Notes: generated by a model not told the origin, from the sequence alone. A stretch of DNA of 64,000 nt from Brachyhypopomus gauderio (GCF_052324685.1 NC_135212.1:2573152-2637151); one strand, 5' to 3'; positions 1 to 11,793 are shown, counted from the stretch's first letter. Numbers and translations are program-made.

Positions 1-56
1 CATGAAAGAAATATAATAATAATAATAATAATAATAATATAACAAGAGATGTCCAA
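1..56. repeat. Left flank shared with 50,759-50,796, with (AAT)n
   Basis: This stretch carries an AAT microsatellite. It matches the bases just left of the second Harbinger copy near 50,759, except that the AAT run is shorter there. The similarity therefore begins before the visible terminal inverted repeat at 57. Confidence 0.6.
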
Positions 57-746
57 GGGGGTATTCCACGAAGCGAGCTAACTCAGTAAGCCGGGCTTTT
101 TAAGACAAGCCTGGCTCATTTTGCTCAAATTCAGTTCCACGAAAGAGACTAGACTTGAGCCTCGCTCAGTTACTACAGCAACATATACGTTTGAACTAAC
201 CTGCTCCGTACCAGGCTAGAGTTGAGGCTTAGCTTAGCTGAGCTGCTTCTATTGGCTGAGCAGCGTGATGTCAGTCTCGCCATCGGGGAAACAAAATTGA
301 GAAACAAGGTTCCGCTGCAGTTCTATCCATTAAATTGCTGTGGATGTAGCATATCCTATCATATCTTTATACATTTAATTGAGTACTGTAATTATTAGTT
401 TGGAATGATTGCAGATTATTATTATTAAAATGTAATAATTATATTTCCAAATGCAATTTATATTTCGATCTTCAGAGTACATATTCATTGTTAATCATTG
501 AGGTTTCTGCACATTTTAATGTATTGATGTAATCTTAACAAATTCAGGTCAGTGTAAAATGAAATACAGTGTCTAATCGCAGTTATGGTCAGCAAACATA
601 CATTAGCATAAACTGTCACGTTGAGGACCCCGGCCCCTCCCTTTTGGGCGTGTGTTTACGTAGTCTACGTGCATCGTCTGCGTCTGTGGATATTCCGTGG
701 TGATGGCTATGTCATGTGATAATCCGTCTCACCTGTGAATCGTCTC

Positions 747-1860
747 TGTAACGATTCTGTTGCGGACTTGGGTAAAGTAGGACACAAACGCGTAGAGACC
801 AGGGTTGCATTTGCAGTAGACTGTATATTTAATTTAGAATCCAAAGACAGATGACCAATTGACAAACTCCCGACACGGTGACGAGACCGACGAGGCATTC
901 TGGACAGACCACGAAACACTGGGATTACATCACCTCACTGTAATACCTCGATATAACAATATTAAGGCAGAACAATGACATCTCTTAACATGGTGACTTG
1001 ATGAACGAGGCAGTACATAACACATGCAACCTGGGCAGTAACACTCTTTACGTGACGACTAGATCACCGACAGTACATAACACATGCAACATGGGCAGTA
1101 ACACTCTTTACGTGACGACTAGATCACCGACAGTACATAACACATGCAACATGGGCAGTAACACTCTTTACGTGACAACTAGATCACCGAGGCATTTAAA
1201 TAAACCACATAACATTATGGGCGGTAACAACTCTTTAAACGGTGACCAGATCAACAAGACATTAGAAACAACCACGTCAGTAGTCTTTGATAATTCGCGT
1301 GTGAAAGGGAGTAAATACCTAGATTTAGAAAAGACAAACGAAACTTTAAGTATTCAGCTACATAGGACTTTGACCACGTAACTCAAAATTAGAACACACG
1401 CGGACATGAACCTTAATATAAAAACATTGACAGACAGGGAAATCAAAAGAACAAACACGGACAACGGCCAAACCTAACAGGGTTGCGAACTAGAAGGACA
1501 ACGTTTCCCCAAAGGCAACAGCCAACCCCGAAGGAGACAAATACACGATAACCACAACAACATAACTTGTAATAACCAGAGACAGAACAGACTGATACAG
1601 ACTGAAACGAAGACTAAAGTGAATCGACTAAAATCTAGAGCACTGACAGACGGCACTGGACAACCTGGAAACGCGAAGGGCATGAAACAACGATCGCCAA
1701 AGACCGTGTCCTAACTAAGGATTTAAATACCCACTTATTTAAACAACAATGAGGTACAGGTGAGACCCATAATACCAAGGGCTGGAACAAGGCGGTGCAA
1801 AACACTAAAACCAACAAATAAACGCAAGTAAATGAGGGGGGGGCGGAGTAACGCGTTACA
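747..1860 (-). repeat. 3' LTR of the gag-only element
   Basis: This 1,114-bp LTR has TG...CA ends on the minus strand. It carries three tandem 60-bp units at 1,011-1,190, against four in the partner LTR. Sequence outside the array is nearly identical to 3,913-5,082 by eye. Confidence 0.85.
1011..1190. repeat. Three 60-bp tandem repeats inside LTR
   Basis: The unit begins CAGTACATAACACATGCAAC and repeats exactly every 60 bp with a few substitutions. The multiple of three keeps an accidental plus-strand frame open, which should not be read as a gene. Confidence 0.9.
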
Positions 1861-1925
1861 GAACCCCCCTCCTACGCGTGCCACTCCGGGGCACGCACGA
1901 TCCAAACCAAAACCATTTCCCGAAA

Positions 1926-4085
1926 CTAAGGAGGCCGAATCGGGAATCCTGAAGATAATGTAGCAGCTGAAAAACCTAAAGAGGAGGCACGTGATGCGAC
2001 CGGAGCCACTGAAGCTAAAACAGAAGAAAGGGGAACAAAATCAGAACAACCAGGAGAAGACGTAGGCACGGACTCAGACTCAACACACGACCACCCCATA
2101 CGAGAGGAACAGGCAGAGGCGGGGCCAGGAACAACCAACGGGATGAGATCACCATCAGGACTAACCGAAACAGGGGTCACAAAACTGAGAGAGCCAGAGA
2201 CAAAAGGCCCTGTAGAGAATCCACAATCAGGCCCAGCGTCTACACCAGAAGACACAACCGGACCTCGAGCAGAGCACGGGTAATTGGAAGACCCAGAAGG
2301 CAGAGGAACTAAGGGGACCGATGCAACCCTGGAAATTGACTGAGGCAAGGGTACCTGTTGCGGAGAACCCTGGTGGCATGTTGGAATGGGCACAGTAGGA
2401 GAAACAGAAGAGAAAAACCCAGGGGCAGAAGACAATTCCAACACAGACATAATCACACTAAGAACAACAGATATAGGAACTGGAACCAAATTAACAACAA
2501 CACGAGGAACCCACATTGTAACATTAGAACTAAACATTCCAACAGGAGGCAACACAATAGAAACAGGGACAAGTACATAACCAGGGGATGGTGCCAAAAA
2601 CATAGGCATAGTCTTGGAGTCCATGCATGCAATGAAGTCAGTTACTGTCTTCAACACTGATGCCGGTTTCGTCTCTGTGCCTATGGAACTCTGATCTCCT
2701 AGATCCAAAGGGACAGTCTGGGTGAACCTCTCGGTGTTATCAGCAGATCCTTCCTGGGTAACAGGGTCAGGGAGTAATCCAGAAGACTGGGGAGCAAAAG
2801 ACGGAAGCGACCACTCCCGGGTCGCGGGAGCGACAGATAACTCCCTCTGAAGTGCAGGTGTATGCAGCACAGGCCTCTCCAAGGTCCTCGGAGCCGAAAC
2901 CAGCCCAGAGACAGCGTTGTCGGGGGGCATTGCTACCGAGGAGACAGCTGGAGGTATAGGTGGCCCTGTGATAGCAGGAGGGCCAGGGAGTGTTTCAACC
3001 AGGGTGGCGTCGCTAGGAAACGCAACAGTCATGATGACCTCACTAGAGGGCGTTGCTGCCAGAGACATAGCATCAGTAAGCACGGCCGCCGGGAGAGCGT
3101 CATCAGCAGGCGCGTCCAGAGGAACATTACAGAGTGGCCTGGTGGCCAAGGAGATGTCCAGAGGCATCGGGGCCAACGAGACGCCAGGGAGCGTGGAGGC
3201 CTGAGGGACGCCAGGGAGCGTGGAGGCCTGAGGGACGCCAGGGAGCGTGGAGGCCTGAGGGACGCCAGGGAGCGTGGAGGCCTGAGGGACGCCAGGGAGC
3301 GTGGAGGCCTGAGGGACGCCAGGGAGCGTGGAGGCCTGAGGGACGCCAGGGAGCGTGGAGGCCTGAGGGACGCCAGGGAGCGTGGAGGCCTGAACAGTAG
3401 CTTCGGTATGCAGAGCCTCCTGGAGGAACTGGGTTGGTATTGAGGGAGCCGGCCGAAGAGCTGCCTCTATCTTTCTTCGTAATGTCATCAAACTTTTAAC
3501 ATGAATGAGTGGATCATCTGTGTTGGCCATGAAAGATCTATTCCTGAACTCCCCCACTACCATTGGATATGGAGAAAAACGTTTAAACATCAAAATAAAA
3601 AAGTCCTCTAAAGAAAACCCGGTCCCCTTCTCATCCAATTTTGTACCGAGTGTCTTTTTAGCCCAAACCAACGCCTTTCCGGTGAGAAACTGGCACAAAA
3701 ACTGAATTTTAACATGTTCCGGAGGAGGAGAACATAACAAAAATTGAAAAAACAATTTACTTTGAAAAACAAAGTCCTCAACCGTCCCCTCTCCATTATA
3801 TATCTTAGGGGGGTCACGCCGAGAGAACAATAGGCATGGCGCACTTATTACCGGAGTGTCTGTCAAATCAGTATTGGGTCTCTCGCTGTGTCCATTTAGT
3901 GGGCGATCGTTCTGTAACGATTCTGTTGCGGACTTGGGTAAAGTAGGACACAAACGCGTAGAGACCAGGGTTGCATTTGCAGTAGACTGTATATTTAATT
4001 TAGAATCCAAAGACAGATGACCAATTGACAAACTCCCGACACGGTGACGAGACCGACGAGGCATTCTGGACAGATCACGAAACAC
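1926..4085 (-). CDS. Gag-like protein of non-autonomous LTR element
   Basis: A 719-codon open frame. Residues about 85-210 look like a retrotransposon Gag core: a PPKIYNGEGTVEDF start, then FQSKLFFQFLL, FLTGKALVWAKK and a GEFRNRSF block, comparable in order to Gypsy Gag. Then come eight 9-residue QASTLPGVP repeats, a Pro/Ser/Ala-rich region and a Val/Pro-rich hydrophobic tail. No CCHC zinc knuckle is seen. The first 58 codons lie inside the 5' LTR, so the true start is probably downstream, after 3,913. I infer a role in particle formation by analogy only. Confidence 0.6.
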   Translation of the reverse strand: MFRDLSRMPRRSRHRVGSLSIGHLSLDSKLNIQSTANATLVSTRLCPTLPKSATESLQNDRPLNGHSERPNTDLTDTPVISAPCLLFSRRDPPKIYNGEGTVEDFVFQSKLFFQFLLCSPPPEHVKIQFLCQFLTGKALVWAKKTLGTKLDEKGTGFSLEDFFILMFKRFSPYPMVVGEFRNRSFMANTDDPLIHVKSLMTLRRKIEAALRPAPSIPTQFLQEALHTEATVQASTLPGVPQASTLPGVPQASTLPGVPQASTLPGVPQASTLPGVPQASTLPGVPQASTLPGVPQASTLPGVSLAPMPLDISLATRPLCNVPLDAPADDALPAAVLTDAMSLAATPSSEVIMTVAFPSDATLVETLPGPPAITGPPIPPAVSSVAMPPDNAVSGLVSAPRTLERPVLHTPALQRELSVAPATREWSLPSFAPQSSGLLPDPVTQEGSADNTERFTQTVPLDLGDQSSIGTETKPASVLKTVTDFIACMDSKTMPMFLAPSPGYVLVPVSIVLPPVGMFSSNVTMWVPRVVVNLVPVPISVVLSVIMSVLELSSAPGFFSSVSPTVPIPTCHQGSPQQVPLPQSISRVASVPLVPLPSGSSNYPCSARGPVVSSGVDAGPDCGFSTGPFVSGSLSFVTPVSVSPDGDLIPLVVPGPASACSSRMGWSCVESESVPTSSPGCSDFVPLSSVLASVAPVASRASSLGFSAATLSSGFPIRPP
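3181..3396. repeat. 27-bp minisatellite, 8 units
   Basis: Unit ACGCCAGGGAGCGTGG plus 11 more bases, repeated eight times almost without change. On the minus strand each unit encodes the nonapeptide QASTLPGVP in the gag-like frame, so the array changes protein length in steps of nine residues without a frameshift. Confidence 0.92.
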
Positions 4086-5082
4086 TGGGATTACATCACC
4101 TCACTGTAATACCTCGATATAACAATATTAAGGCAGAACAATGACATCTCTTAACATGGTGACTTGATGAACGAGGCAGTACATAACACATGTAACATGG
4201 CCAGTAACACTCTTTACATGACGACTAGATCACCGACAGTACATAACACATGCAACCTGGGCAGTAACACTCTTTACGTGACGACTAGATCACCGACAGT
4301 ACATAACACATGCAACATGGGCAGTAACACTCTTTACGTGACGACTAGATCACCGACAGTACATAACACATGCAACATGGGCAGTAACACTCTTTACGTG
4401 ACAACTAGATCACCGAGGCATTTAAATAAACCACATAACATTATGGGCGGTAACAACTCTTTAAACGGTGACCAGATCAACAAGACATTAGAAACAACCA
4501 CGTCAGTAGTCTTTGATAATTCGCGTGTGAAAGGGAGTAAATACCTAGATTTAGAAAAGAAACGAAACTTTAAGTATTCAGCTACATAGGACTTTGACCA
4601 CGTAACTCAAAATTAGAACACACGCGGACATGAACCTTAATATAAAAACATTGACAGACAGGGAAATCAAAAGAACAAACACAGACAACGGCCAAACCTA
4701 ACAGGGTTGCGAACTAGAAGGACAACGTTTCCCCAAAGGCAACAGCCAACCCCGAAGGAGACAAATACACGATAACCACAACAACATAACTTGTAATAAC
4801 CAGAGACAGAACAGACTGATACAGACTGAAACGAAGACTAAAGTGAATCGACTAAAATCTAGAGCACTGACAGACGGCACTGGACAACCTGGAAACGCGG
4901 AGGGCATGAAACAACGATCGCCAAAGACCGTGTCCTAACTAAGGATTTAAATACCCACTTATTTAAACAACAATGAGGTACAGGTGAGACCCATAATACC
5001 AAGGGCTGGAACAAGGCGGTGCAAAACACTAAAACCAACGAATAAACGTAAGTAAATGAGGGGGGGGGCGGAGTAACGCGTT
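3913..5082 (-). repeat. 5' LTR of the gag-only element
   Basis: Partner of 747-1,860. It contains four 60-bp units at 4,177-4,416 instead of three. The outer end reads GAGTAACGCGTT and then departs into CTGTGTTACGCG rather than the expected final ACA, marking a small rearrangement at the insertion edge. Confidence 0.82.
4177..4416. repeat. Four 60-bp tandem repeats inside LTR
   Basis: Same unit as 1,011-1,190 with one more copy. The first unit is the most diverged, with several substitutions, including GTAACATGGCC for GCAACCTGGGC. Confidence 0.9.
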
Positions 5083-6521
5083 CTGTGTTACGCGTTGTCT
5101 AAGTCTACACGTTGTGTGTACCTATTTATTATTCGTGCGCCGATTGCGCAATAATTGTAAAAATAAAAGTGACGTCTGTCAAGACGAAATACGGATTCTG
5201 TGTCTCGTCCGTCTGTCGCCGCCCAGCGTCACATAAACTCTATATCACAAAAATACAATTCTTGGTACCTGAGTTTTAATAATAACTGAGTAATTCAGGT
5301 GAAGATACTTTTAGGTATATATTTATCCCCATACTTCCTCTTTTGTGTTCAAATTACAAGCAAATCATATCACTCCGCAATTCACATATGTTCAGTATAA
5401 AAAATGTGTGGTTAACTTAATGGTGCAAAAAGGAAATGGATACAGACAACTACCTTACCAAGATTTTCATACAGGTGATACAAATAATCCAAAATGTAAG
5501 CTATAAAAAGCAGCTAACAGTGAAGGCTGAAGGCTGATTGACCATGTCATGCCCATTTGTAGAGAATCCAGTAGACGAGGGAGCGTGTATAGTGTGCAGA
5601 GCATTCATGCTACCAGCTCCAAGGTCATTCCAGGACAGGACAGATCCACTGGGCTTTCCGGATGACTACTTATTTGAGCGCTACAGGTTCAGAAGACACA
5701 GTATTATATATTTTTGTAAATTACTGGGCCCATATATTGAGAAGACCACTAGACGTAGTAAAGCTTTTACCAAACCCCAAACGGTCTGTATCGCTTTGCG
5801 CTTCTTTGCCAGTGGTGCATTTCTGTACAGCGTTGGGGATGCAGAACATTTTAGTAAGGCAACAGTCTGCTGCGAAATTCGATAGGTTTGTCTTGTGTTT
5901 AAGTGTTTCCTTAATATATTCATCAATTTCCCTGGTCACAGAGGCATCCTTCCCATAAAAGAAGCTTTTTCAGAACAGCTGGTATGTATTCATGAGAAGT
6001 AGTGTTGGTTTGATCAGTAACTTGGGAGTTAAATTTATGACTTTAACAGACGCTCTTATCCAGAGCACTTACTGAAGTGCTCTGTATTCATCTTGATCAA
6101 CTATTTCATGCTAAAATTCATTCAACTCAAAATAATGAACAGGATAAAGGCTCCATCTGGACCCATGGAGGCAGACTATGTGAACCGAAAATCATTTCAC
6201 AGCATCAATGTACAGATACATGCAAGTTTTGCCTACCCAAAGCATGTCGCTCCATGGGTTTGAACCACTTTCACCCTTTGTCACTTTTGCCATTGTTCTA
6301 GATGGTTTGCATCAGCCAATTTCTATTCTCCAACACTGAGGCAAAATGTCCCGGCTCTGTGCACGATTCCAGGATATTTCGTGCCTCCTCACTGGCACAG
6401 AGGTTTGCCCAAGGTAAGAACACTCCAACCACACAAAATAGTGCAGATTTGGCCTCAGTGTTTAACTCTACTCCTTATAATCATAGGTGCTTTTCCTGGC
6501 TTACTGCTTGGGGATAGGGGT

Positions 6522-6843
6522 TGTAGGGGTTTCACCTACTAATCCTTTAAAGTAGATATTATTTGTTTTACCTTAATTATTAATCAGTCTCATTAATTTT
6601 AGAATCAGTCTCATATTCTAATTATACCAGAACCACAAGTTTAGTTATCAACTAAAGGTAATGAATGGTTTGGTATCTGAAGGATTTAACAATGAATTCT
6701 TTGGAGGTTTTGGCAACAACCACTTTTGAATGACATCAACACAGACAATTTGGTGAAAATAAATGATACATTTATTTAAAACCAACTATTCTAAAACAAA
6801 CGGCATTAACAAGGATCAGTATATTTACAGTGAAGACTGGATA

Positions 6844-6894
<51 letters not shown>

Positions 6895-7924
6895 GGGGAG
6901 GAGTGTAATGTGTGCACGCGCTTGTGCGTGTGAGGAGGCGGAGTTGTAATCTCAGTTCTCCTATAGAGAACAAAGCAACTAAAATGGCGCCGACTTCAAA
7001 CAGTAGAGCAGCGCGACTCTGTTAATGAGCTCAGCTGGTTTATTCCAACGTGGTCAGAACAAAGAGTAATGGCGCTGGCTTACTAACTAAAAATTAATGT
7101 AGTGTGTCTGAGAATGGGAACTACAAGTTGTCAAATATTCAGAAGATAAAACATGGAGATTGCATGCCAGGTGGAGAACTTGTGTGTACAAATCTTAACG
7201 AAGTTTATGAAAATAAAGTTAAACACAAACATTCAGAATGTATTAACAAAAAAACTTAGTTAACTCTGTAGTTCAAATAACTATGCCCTTTGATGAACTA
7301 TGCCCAGCGGTAAGAGTCTCACGTGTTGAGGATTTGGGGTTTTGTCGTCCTCCCTGAATTCTCCTGGAATTAGGAGGGAATTTCCACCGCAGGCTCCTCG
7401 TTGATTAAACGACGTCGTCCAGGTGTGCTGGAGAATCGTCCAGGAACGCGAGTCTCGTTCACGGTTTAACAACAGGGAGTTGATCGCCTTTGTTTCAGTC
7501 CGTGTGGCCGCGTTAGCAAGCTTGATTGAAGCAAATCGGTGAATCTGTCGTCACGGTAACGTTGATCGGTTGGTTGGTGTAACTCGGGCTCGTTAATGAG
7601 GTAATACGACATTCAGCTGTTTGCTGTTAGTCGTATCAAAGTTTGCGTGCTCTCAGAGAAAACCGGAGAGAGAGGAGTGGCGGAGCCTCTCTTTAATAGG
7701 TCTAACCTATGTGTCGGTCAAACCAGAGAGAGAAGGAGATATTACGGAGCCTCTCTTTAATAGGTCTAACCTATGTGTCGGTCAAACCAGAGAGAGAGAG
7801 ATGAATGGCTGTTCAGGGTATTTAAACACCTGAACTGTAGACACACCCTTACTTCCGTCAAAGCAAGCTTGTTCCGTGTGTTGCCAGTGGTACTGCCACC
7901 TGCTGGTTTAGCATGGTACCTACA
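6522..7924. mobile_element. Solo-LTR-like insertion with 4-bp TSD GGGT
   Basis: The 1,403-bp segment starts TGTAGGGG and ends ACCTACA, flanked by GGGT at 6,518-6,521 and 7,925-7,928. Copy B of the host transposon near 54,635 shows the uninterrupted site. It contains a (TG)n run and a two-unit tandem repeat near 7,671-7,797. No retrotransposon genes are visible, so a solo LTR is the simplest reading. Confidence 0.75.
6848..6889. repeat. (TG)n microsatellite
   Basis: About 21 uninterrupted TG units inside the solo-LTR-like insertion. Confidence 0.95.
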
Positions 7925-8434
7925 GGGTTACCCCTGCCAACCTTTTCTCCTTACCCCATATGCAGACCCTACAACAGATGCAGAGAGGAGGTTCAATCGT
8001 GCACATTCTAAGACAAGGGCATGCAGTGAGATGGCATTTGGACAGTTAAACAGCAGATTTAACTGCTTGCGCCATCTCAGAGTCACCCCTGAGAGAGCCT
8101 GTGATATCGTAGCAGCCTGTGCAGTTTTGCACAATGTGGCAATACTGCAAAAAGAAGAAATGCCAAGAGTGCAGTTGGAGCAATGGGAAGACGACATTTT
8201 AATTGCAGACCACGTGGATGGTAGAGCTGTGAGGGACATGTATGCAAACACTTACTTTAGTTAAGGGAATATGTTGTTTGCATTTGTTCATTAACACAAA
8301 ACAAGACACCTTTTTTTTGGAAAGAGAAATTATTATTAATTGTCTTGCTGAGCCTGTGGACAGAAGAAACTTTGATTTACTTATCTTGCAAAAACAAGAT
8401 ATTAAAGTGAGACCTTTTTGCAAATACTCACATC

Positions 8435-9660
8435 TTACTCCATTTTCTTTATTTCAAGCTCCAACTTCTGTATTTTTAGTTTTTTGTATTGCAGATCTGC
8501 TTTTTTACATTCTATATCTTGGAGCAAGTACATTTTGTAGATGTCACTAATCATGGATTCCTTTAAGACTGAAGTATAGTCAAGATTGAGAAGTATTTAT
8601 TCATGTTGAACTGCATAACTACTACTCACGTGTTCTCTAGCAGAGGTGTGAGCTCTGGACATGAAGGCCTGAGGGTCTTCTCTGTTCTTCCATTTCCTTA
8701 ATAAACACAACACAAATCATGAGATCACACAGCACGTTAACAGACAGATACATAGACACACACGACTTACAGAACAGGCAGACACTGTGTCCTTTCTGAA
8801 CAGGCAGACACTGTGTCCTCATCCTCCTGTACCATCCTGGATAGTCCGGCAATCTCCCCCTGCAAACAACAAATTAAGACACATAAATGTTAACAATCCT
8901 CAGGGTTCAGTCATAAGAAATAGGCTGGTACGCACATCATTGTCAAATACAGGAGGGTCCAAAAGAGTCAGTGCACCCCCCACCACTGTAAAATTTTAGT
9001 CATCAAGAATACAATAATACTATGATGTAGCCTGTAGGAACAAAAATGTAAAATCTGAGAAACAACTGAACCTACCTTTAACATAAGCCTATGTATCATG
9101 AGGACATACAGGATCAGATGATGTTCCTCCTTCAATTCCCACAGTGATGGGGCGTCTGCTGTTTTGCTCTAAAGCAAGGTCTTCTGCAGGAGTGAGTGCT
9201 GCTACAGGAGGCCCACCACCAGCAGCAGCAGTAGCAGTTTTCTTTCTGGTTGCTAAAATATTTTATACAGTTATTTAATATGGTGTTTTACCTTTTCCTG
9301 CACATTGGACTAATCAACCGTACTTACCATTCTGGAGTATACTTTTATATTTCCCTTGACCTGCTGCCGTTATCTTAACCCTGCTCATGTTACTTCTAAA
9401 TCAGGAAATTATTAACATTATTAATTTACTATAACATTTTAAATGCCAATGAATGGATTAAATTATATGCTCACGCATTTAATCTGTCTGCAATATTATG
9501 CCAGGCAGCTTCTCTAGCTTTATTAATACCGGACGTGTTGCCTTTCTTCGTAATAATGTATTTATATTCCTCATACAGACGTATATATAGCTCCTGTTCA
9601 GCAGAAGAAGCAAAAAAGCTGCTCGTTCCTTCAGCTCTTTCGACATTTTCTTGCCTTTTC
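8435..9660 (-). pseudogene. Harbinger Myb/SANT-like protein, copy A
   Basis: Several minus-strand exons can be followed. Exon near 9,475-9,660 encodes AEQELYIRLYEEYKYIITKK then INKAREAAWHNIADRLN, the trihelix/Myb-like DNA-binding fold usual in Harbinger ORF2, ending at a GTGAGC donor. Exon 9,328-9,395 continues MSRVKITAAGQGKYKSILQN. An exon from 9,252 encodes an Ala/Gly linker, then GIEGGTSSDPVCPHDT and a TAG where copy B has CAG. Further exons lie near 8,780-8,860 (IAGLSRMVQEDEDT), 8,640-8,700 (2-bp deletion relative to copy B) and a coiled-coil tail ending at 8,435. The protein normally helps the transposase reach the nucleus and bind the ends. Confidence 0.78.
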
Positions 9661-10087
9661 GAATATCGATTAGTGAGGCTGTGTAAATACTGTGTGCGCG
9701 CGCATGATCGATTACAAAAGCCTGGCTTGAATTAGTGGTTACAGGTTGCGTCTGGATTTCGTTAGTGGAACGGAACTAGACGGAAGTTAAATGCTTGGCT
9801 AACTCAAGCGAGGCTCACTCTAATAAGCGCCGCTTTCATGAGCTCGCTTCGTGGAATACCCCCCCCCCCGGTCTCCCATATGCACGTATCTAAATCCCAA
9901 GAATAGTTACAAGCGATAAACAATACAGGACACACGCCTGTCACGCCACTACAAAATTCGTGACATGTTTTTGGTAGGTCTGTGTGGGTAATTGAATATG
10001 ATATATTCGACTGTCTGCTTTCGTACAACCAGTAAATAATACGTTTTTCTACGGCTTTCGACTGAGATTTTTGCACACATGTAATTC

Positions 10088-11385
10088 CAGTGTTGTATAA
10101 AGTATTAGAGACCCATACTTGAGTAAAAGTACAAGTACTCTATCAAAAAATTGACTTGAGTAGAAGTTGAAGTGTTCTTTAAAAATTTTACTTAAGTAGA
10201 AGTACAGAAGTATTCAGCATTTTTTGTACTTAAGTAGTGTAAGTAGTTTATTCTAAAATTTATTTTAGAATAAGGGTGGGCCTACTAAGGGTGAGCCTAC
10301 TGCCCTGCGTTTACCCTCAATAAATGCCCTTACCCTATAAAAACAATACACTATAAAAATGGGCACATGATTAGTCAGCATGAAAAGAGACACGGCTTAC
10401 TGTTGCTAAAAACACATCGGCTTTATGATTGCCAGCTAATGTTAAGTGAACACTGCAGCACATCATGAACATAATTAGGTTAGTTATTAGCTAATTATGT
10501 TAGCTCAAGCTGGCGTGTCACCTGTACATTATATTTATAACTTACATTAATGTGTTTCTTCAAGTTCGAAGGTGAATTTTTGAAGGCCAATATTTCACCC
10601 TCTTTAGGGAGGCAGAGATGGCACTTCATCCTATAGGAATTTACTTTCATTCTAGCAAACACTGTCTCTAGGTAGGGCCAGGGTGGTCTCCTTCCTCACC
10701 CTCACCACCACGATCACTCGATGTTGAAGGTGTGGAAGGTGCCAATATATGGACATTAAAACGCCATCAAGCTTATTATGCAGCACTTATGCAGCTATTC
10801 TGCTGTTACCAAACACAATACCATCTCTTTAATGAGATAAAAAGCAAATAATTTGGAACAATTTCAAGTATATGTGTATTTGTATAAATATGTCAATTAA
10901 GCTGAAGGTGCTGGAAAATACTGAAATGGACCTTCAAAGTTCGTACAAGTGCATGAATTCCACCTTGTAACTTCGTACGCACAAAAATCGAGAGTTGCAC
11001 GACCGCGTGCGTGGCCAACGCGCATGGAGCCACCGCGATTGCATCATTTTTGCCGCGCGGACCCTTGCGGCAGTCACGACGTGTCAAGTGAACCTAGATT
11101 ACGAAACTCAAGTGTTCAGTGAAGGCAGCAGCAGAGTAAACGAGACGCGACCGGAGCATGCGCAGTTTTCTCATAAAACAGCTTGATCCGGTGACGGCGC
11201 CAGCTAACATGTTTATAATTGTAACGAGTAACTCGGAGTAAAAGTATTAAACTGATGGAAAATATGTAGTGAAGTAAAAGTGGAAGTAGGAGAAAAAAAA
11301 TAATACTCCAGTAAAGTACAGATACAGCATTTTAGTACTTAAGTACAGTAGTGAAGTAGTTCTACTTCGTTACTATACAACTCTG
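10088..11385. mobile_element. hAT element with 8-bp TSD TGTAATTC
   Basis: Ends read CAGTGTTGTATAAAGTA and, reversed, CAGAGTTGTATAG, with TGTAATTC at 10,080-10,087 and 11,386-11,393. An 8-bp duplication and CAG-type ends are the hAT signature. Only a zinc-finger exon remnant remains, so it is non-autonomous. Confidence 0.85.
10546..10629 (-). pseudogene. BED zinc-finger fragment of hAT transposase
   Basis: The minus strand reads MKCHLCLPKEGE, then FKNSPSNLKKHIN, ending at a GTAAG donor. The CX2C pair and the following NLKKH fit a BED finger, which recognises hAT ends. The rest of the transposase is missing. Confidence 0.65.
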
Positions 11386-11793
11386 TGTAATTCACTGTGG
11401 CCGTAGTTATCACATCAGCACATTGTAGAACAAAAACCACGTAAGTGATTCAGGTGTGTTAGTTACCCTCATTCACAGCATTTAGGTTCTGCAAACTAAA
11501 AGAGTTTGTTTCTTTTAAAAAAATCATGTTATTTGCCAGATAAAAGATCTACAGTTAACGCCAATGAATAAATAGGTTTGATTCATTATTAGCCCATTGT
11601 CAACATTTATATTTTAGGAATTAATTGATTTTAATCCGATTCATCCGATTAGTACTGCCGAGGAATACGGTGGCCAAGGAAAGCCGTTGCGCTGCAATAG
11701 ACAAATTCATCTAAACGTCAATGTCAACGGAAGTGTTTCTAAACAAATTACATAATGTAACAATTAAAAAATTGTTCCCAGTTGTTAAGTGTG
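11386..11793. other. Unique-looking intergenic sequence
   Basis: Besides the target duplication at its start I see no gene, repeat or signal here. Confidence 0.5.

Larger units (their letters stand above)
747..5082 (-). mobile_element. Non-autonomous gag-only LTR retrotransposon
   Basis: Two direct repeats of about 1.1 kb (747-1,860 and 3,913-5,082) flank a 2-kb interior with one long minus-strand reading frame. On the minus strand the LTR begins TGTAACGCG and ends CGTTACA. The interior ends in a purine tract (GGAGGGGGGTTC) right before the 3' LTR. No protease, reverse transcriptase or integrase is present, so the element would depend on another for movement. Its 5' LTR outer edge is rearranged (the last 3 bases of the right end are replaced), and no clean target duplication is seen. 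Confidence 0.8.
616..5232 (+). mobile_element. Solo LTR, split by a nested LTR element
   Basis: Bases 616-746 match the reverse complement of one end of the 339-bp LTRs at 37,617 and 39,560. Bases about 5,092-5,232 match the other end. The pieces make one LTR, TGTCACG...CGTCACA, flanked by the 5-bp duplication TAAAC. The empty site is seen in the paralogous copy near 53,290, where the flanks are joined without the LTR. About 80-90 bp of the middle is missing where the inner element sits. Confidence 0.8.
5544..8264 (+). pseudogene. Harbinger transposase, copy A (broken)
   Basis: Exon 1 (5,544 to about 5,981) encodes the HARBI1-type start MSCPFVENPVDEG and the block PQTVCIALRFFASGAFLYSV. An in-frame TAG follows CGA at about 5,885. 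Exon 2 (near 6,142-6,220) has lost about 55 bp that copy B keeps, including the first catalytic Asp in AIDCTH. Exon 3 (near 6,340-6,413) carries the second Asp in SVHDSRIF. Exon 4 starts near 6,487, is split by a 1.4-kb insertion at 6,522-7,924, and resumes with YPCQPFLLTPYADP and the region of the third acidic residue (CSEMAFGQLN), ending in NTYFS at 8,264. The enzyme would cut and paste the element together with the Myb-like partner, but this copy cannot be active. Confidence 0.85.
57..9866 (+). mobile_element. PIF/Harbinger DNA transposon, copy A (nested, inactive)
   Basis: The left end reads GGGGGTATTCCACGAAGCGA, and the right end near 9,840-9,866 is its reverse complement, giving terminal inverted repeats of about 23 bp. 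The two genes usual for this superfamily lie inside: a HARBI1-like transposase on plus and a Myb/SANT-like protein on minus, converging near 8.3-8.4 kb. A second copy at 50,797-57,140 aligns along most of the length. Copy A is interrupted at 616-5,232 and 6,522-7,924 by LTR insertions. The right end runs into a C-homopolymer, so its exact last base and the expected 3-bp target duplication cannot be fixed. Confidence 0.88.

Noticed and set aside
998..1381. Plus-strand frame with VHNTCNMGSNTLYVTTRSPT repeats (also 4,164-4,589)
   Set aside because: Produced by a 60-bp tandem repeat in the LTRs, opposite to the element's coding strand.
2862..3443. Plus-strand frame with repeated Arg/Glu-rich LRDARERGG units
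   Set aside because: It is the antisense of the 27-bp repeat in the gag-like frame; a 27-bp unit keeps all frames open.
1011..4416. 60-bp tandem arrays as a CRISPR-like array
   Set aside because: Units are directly adjacent with no spacers and lie in LTRs of a eukaryotic retrotransposon.
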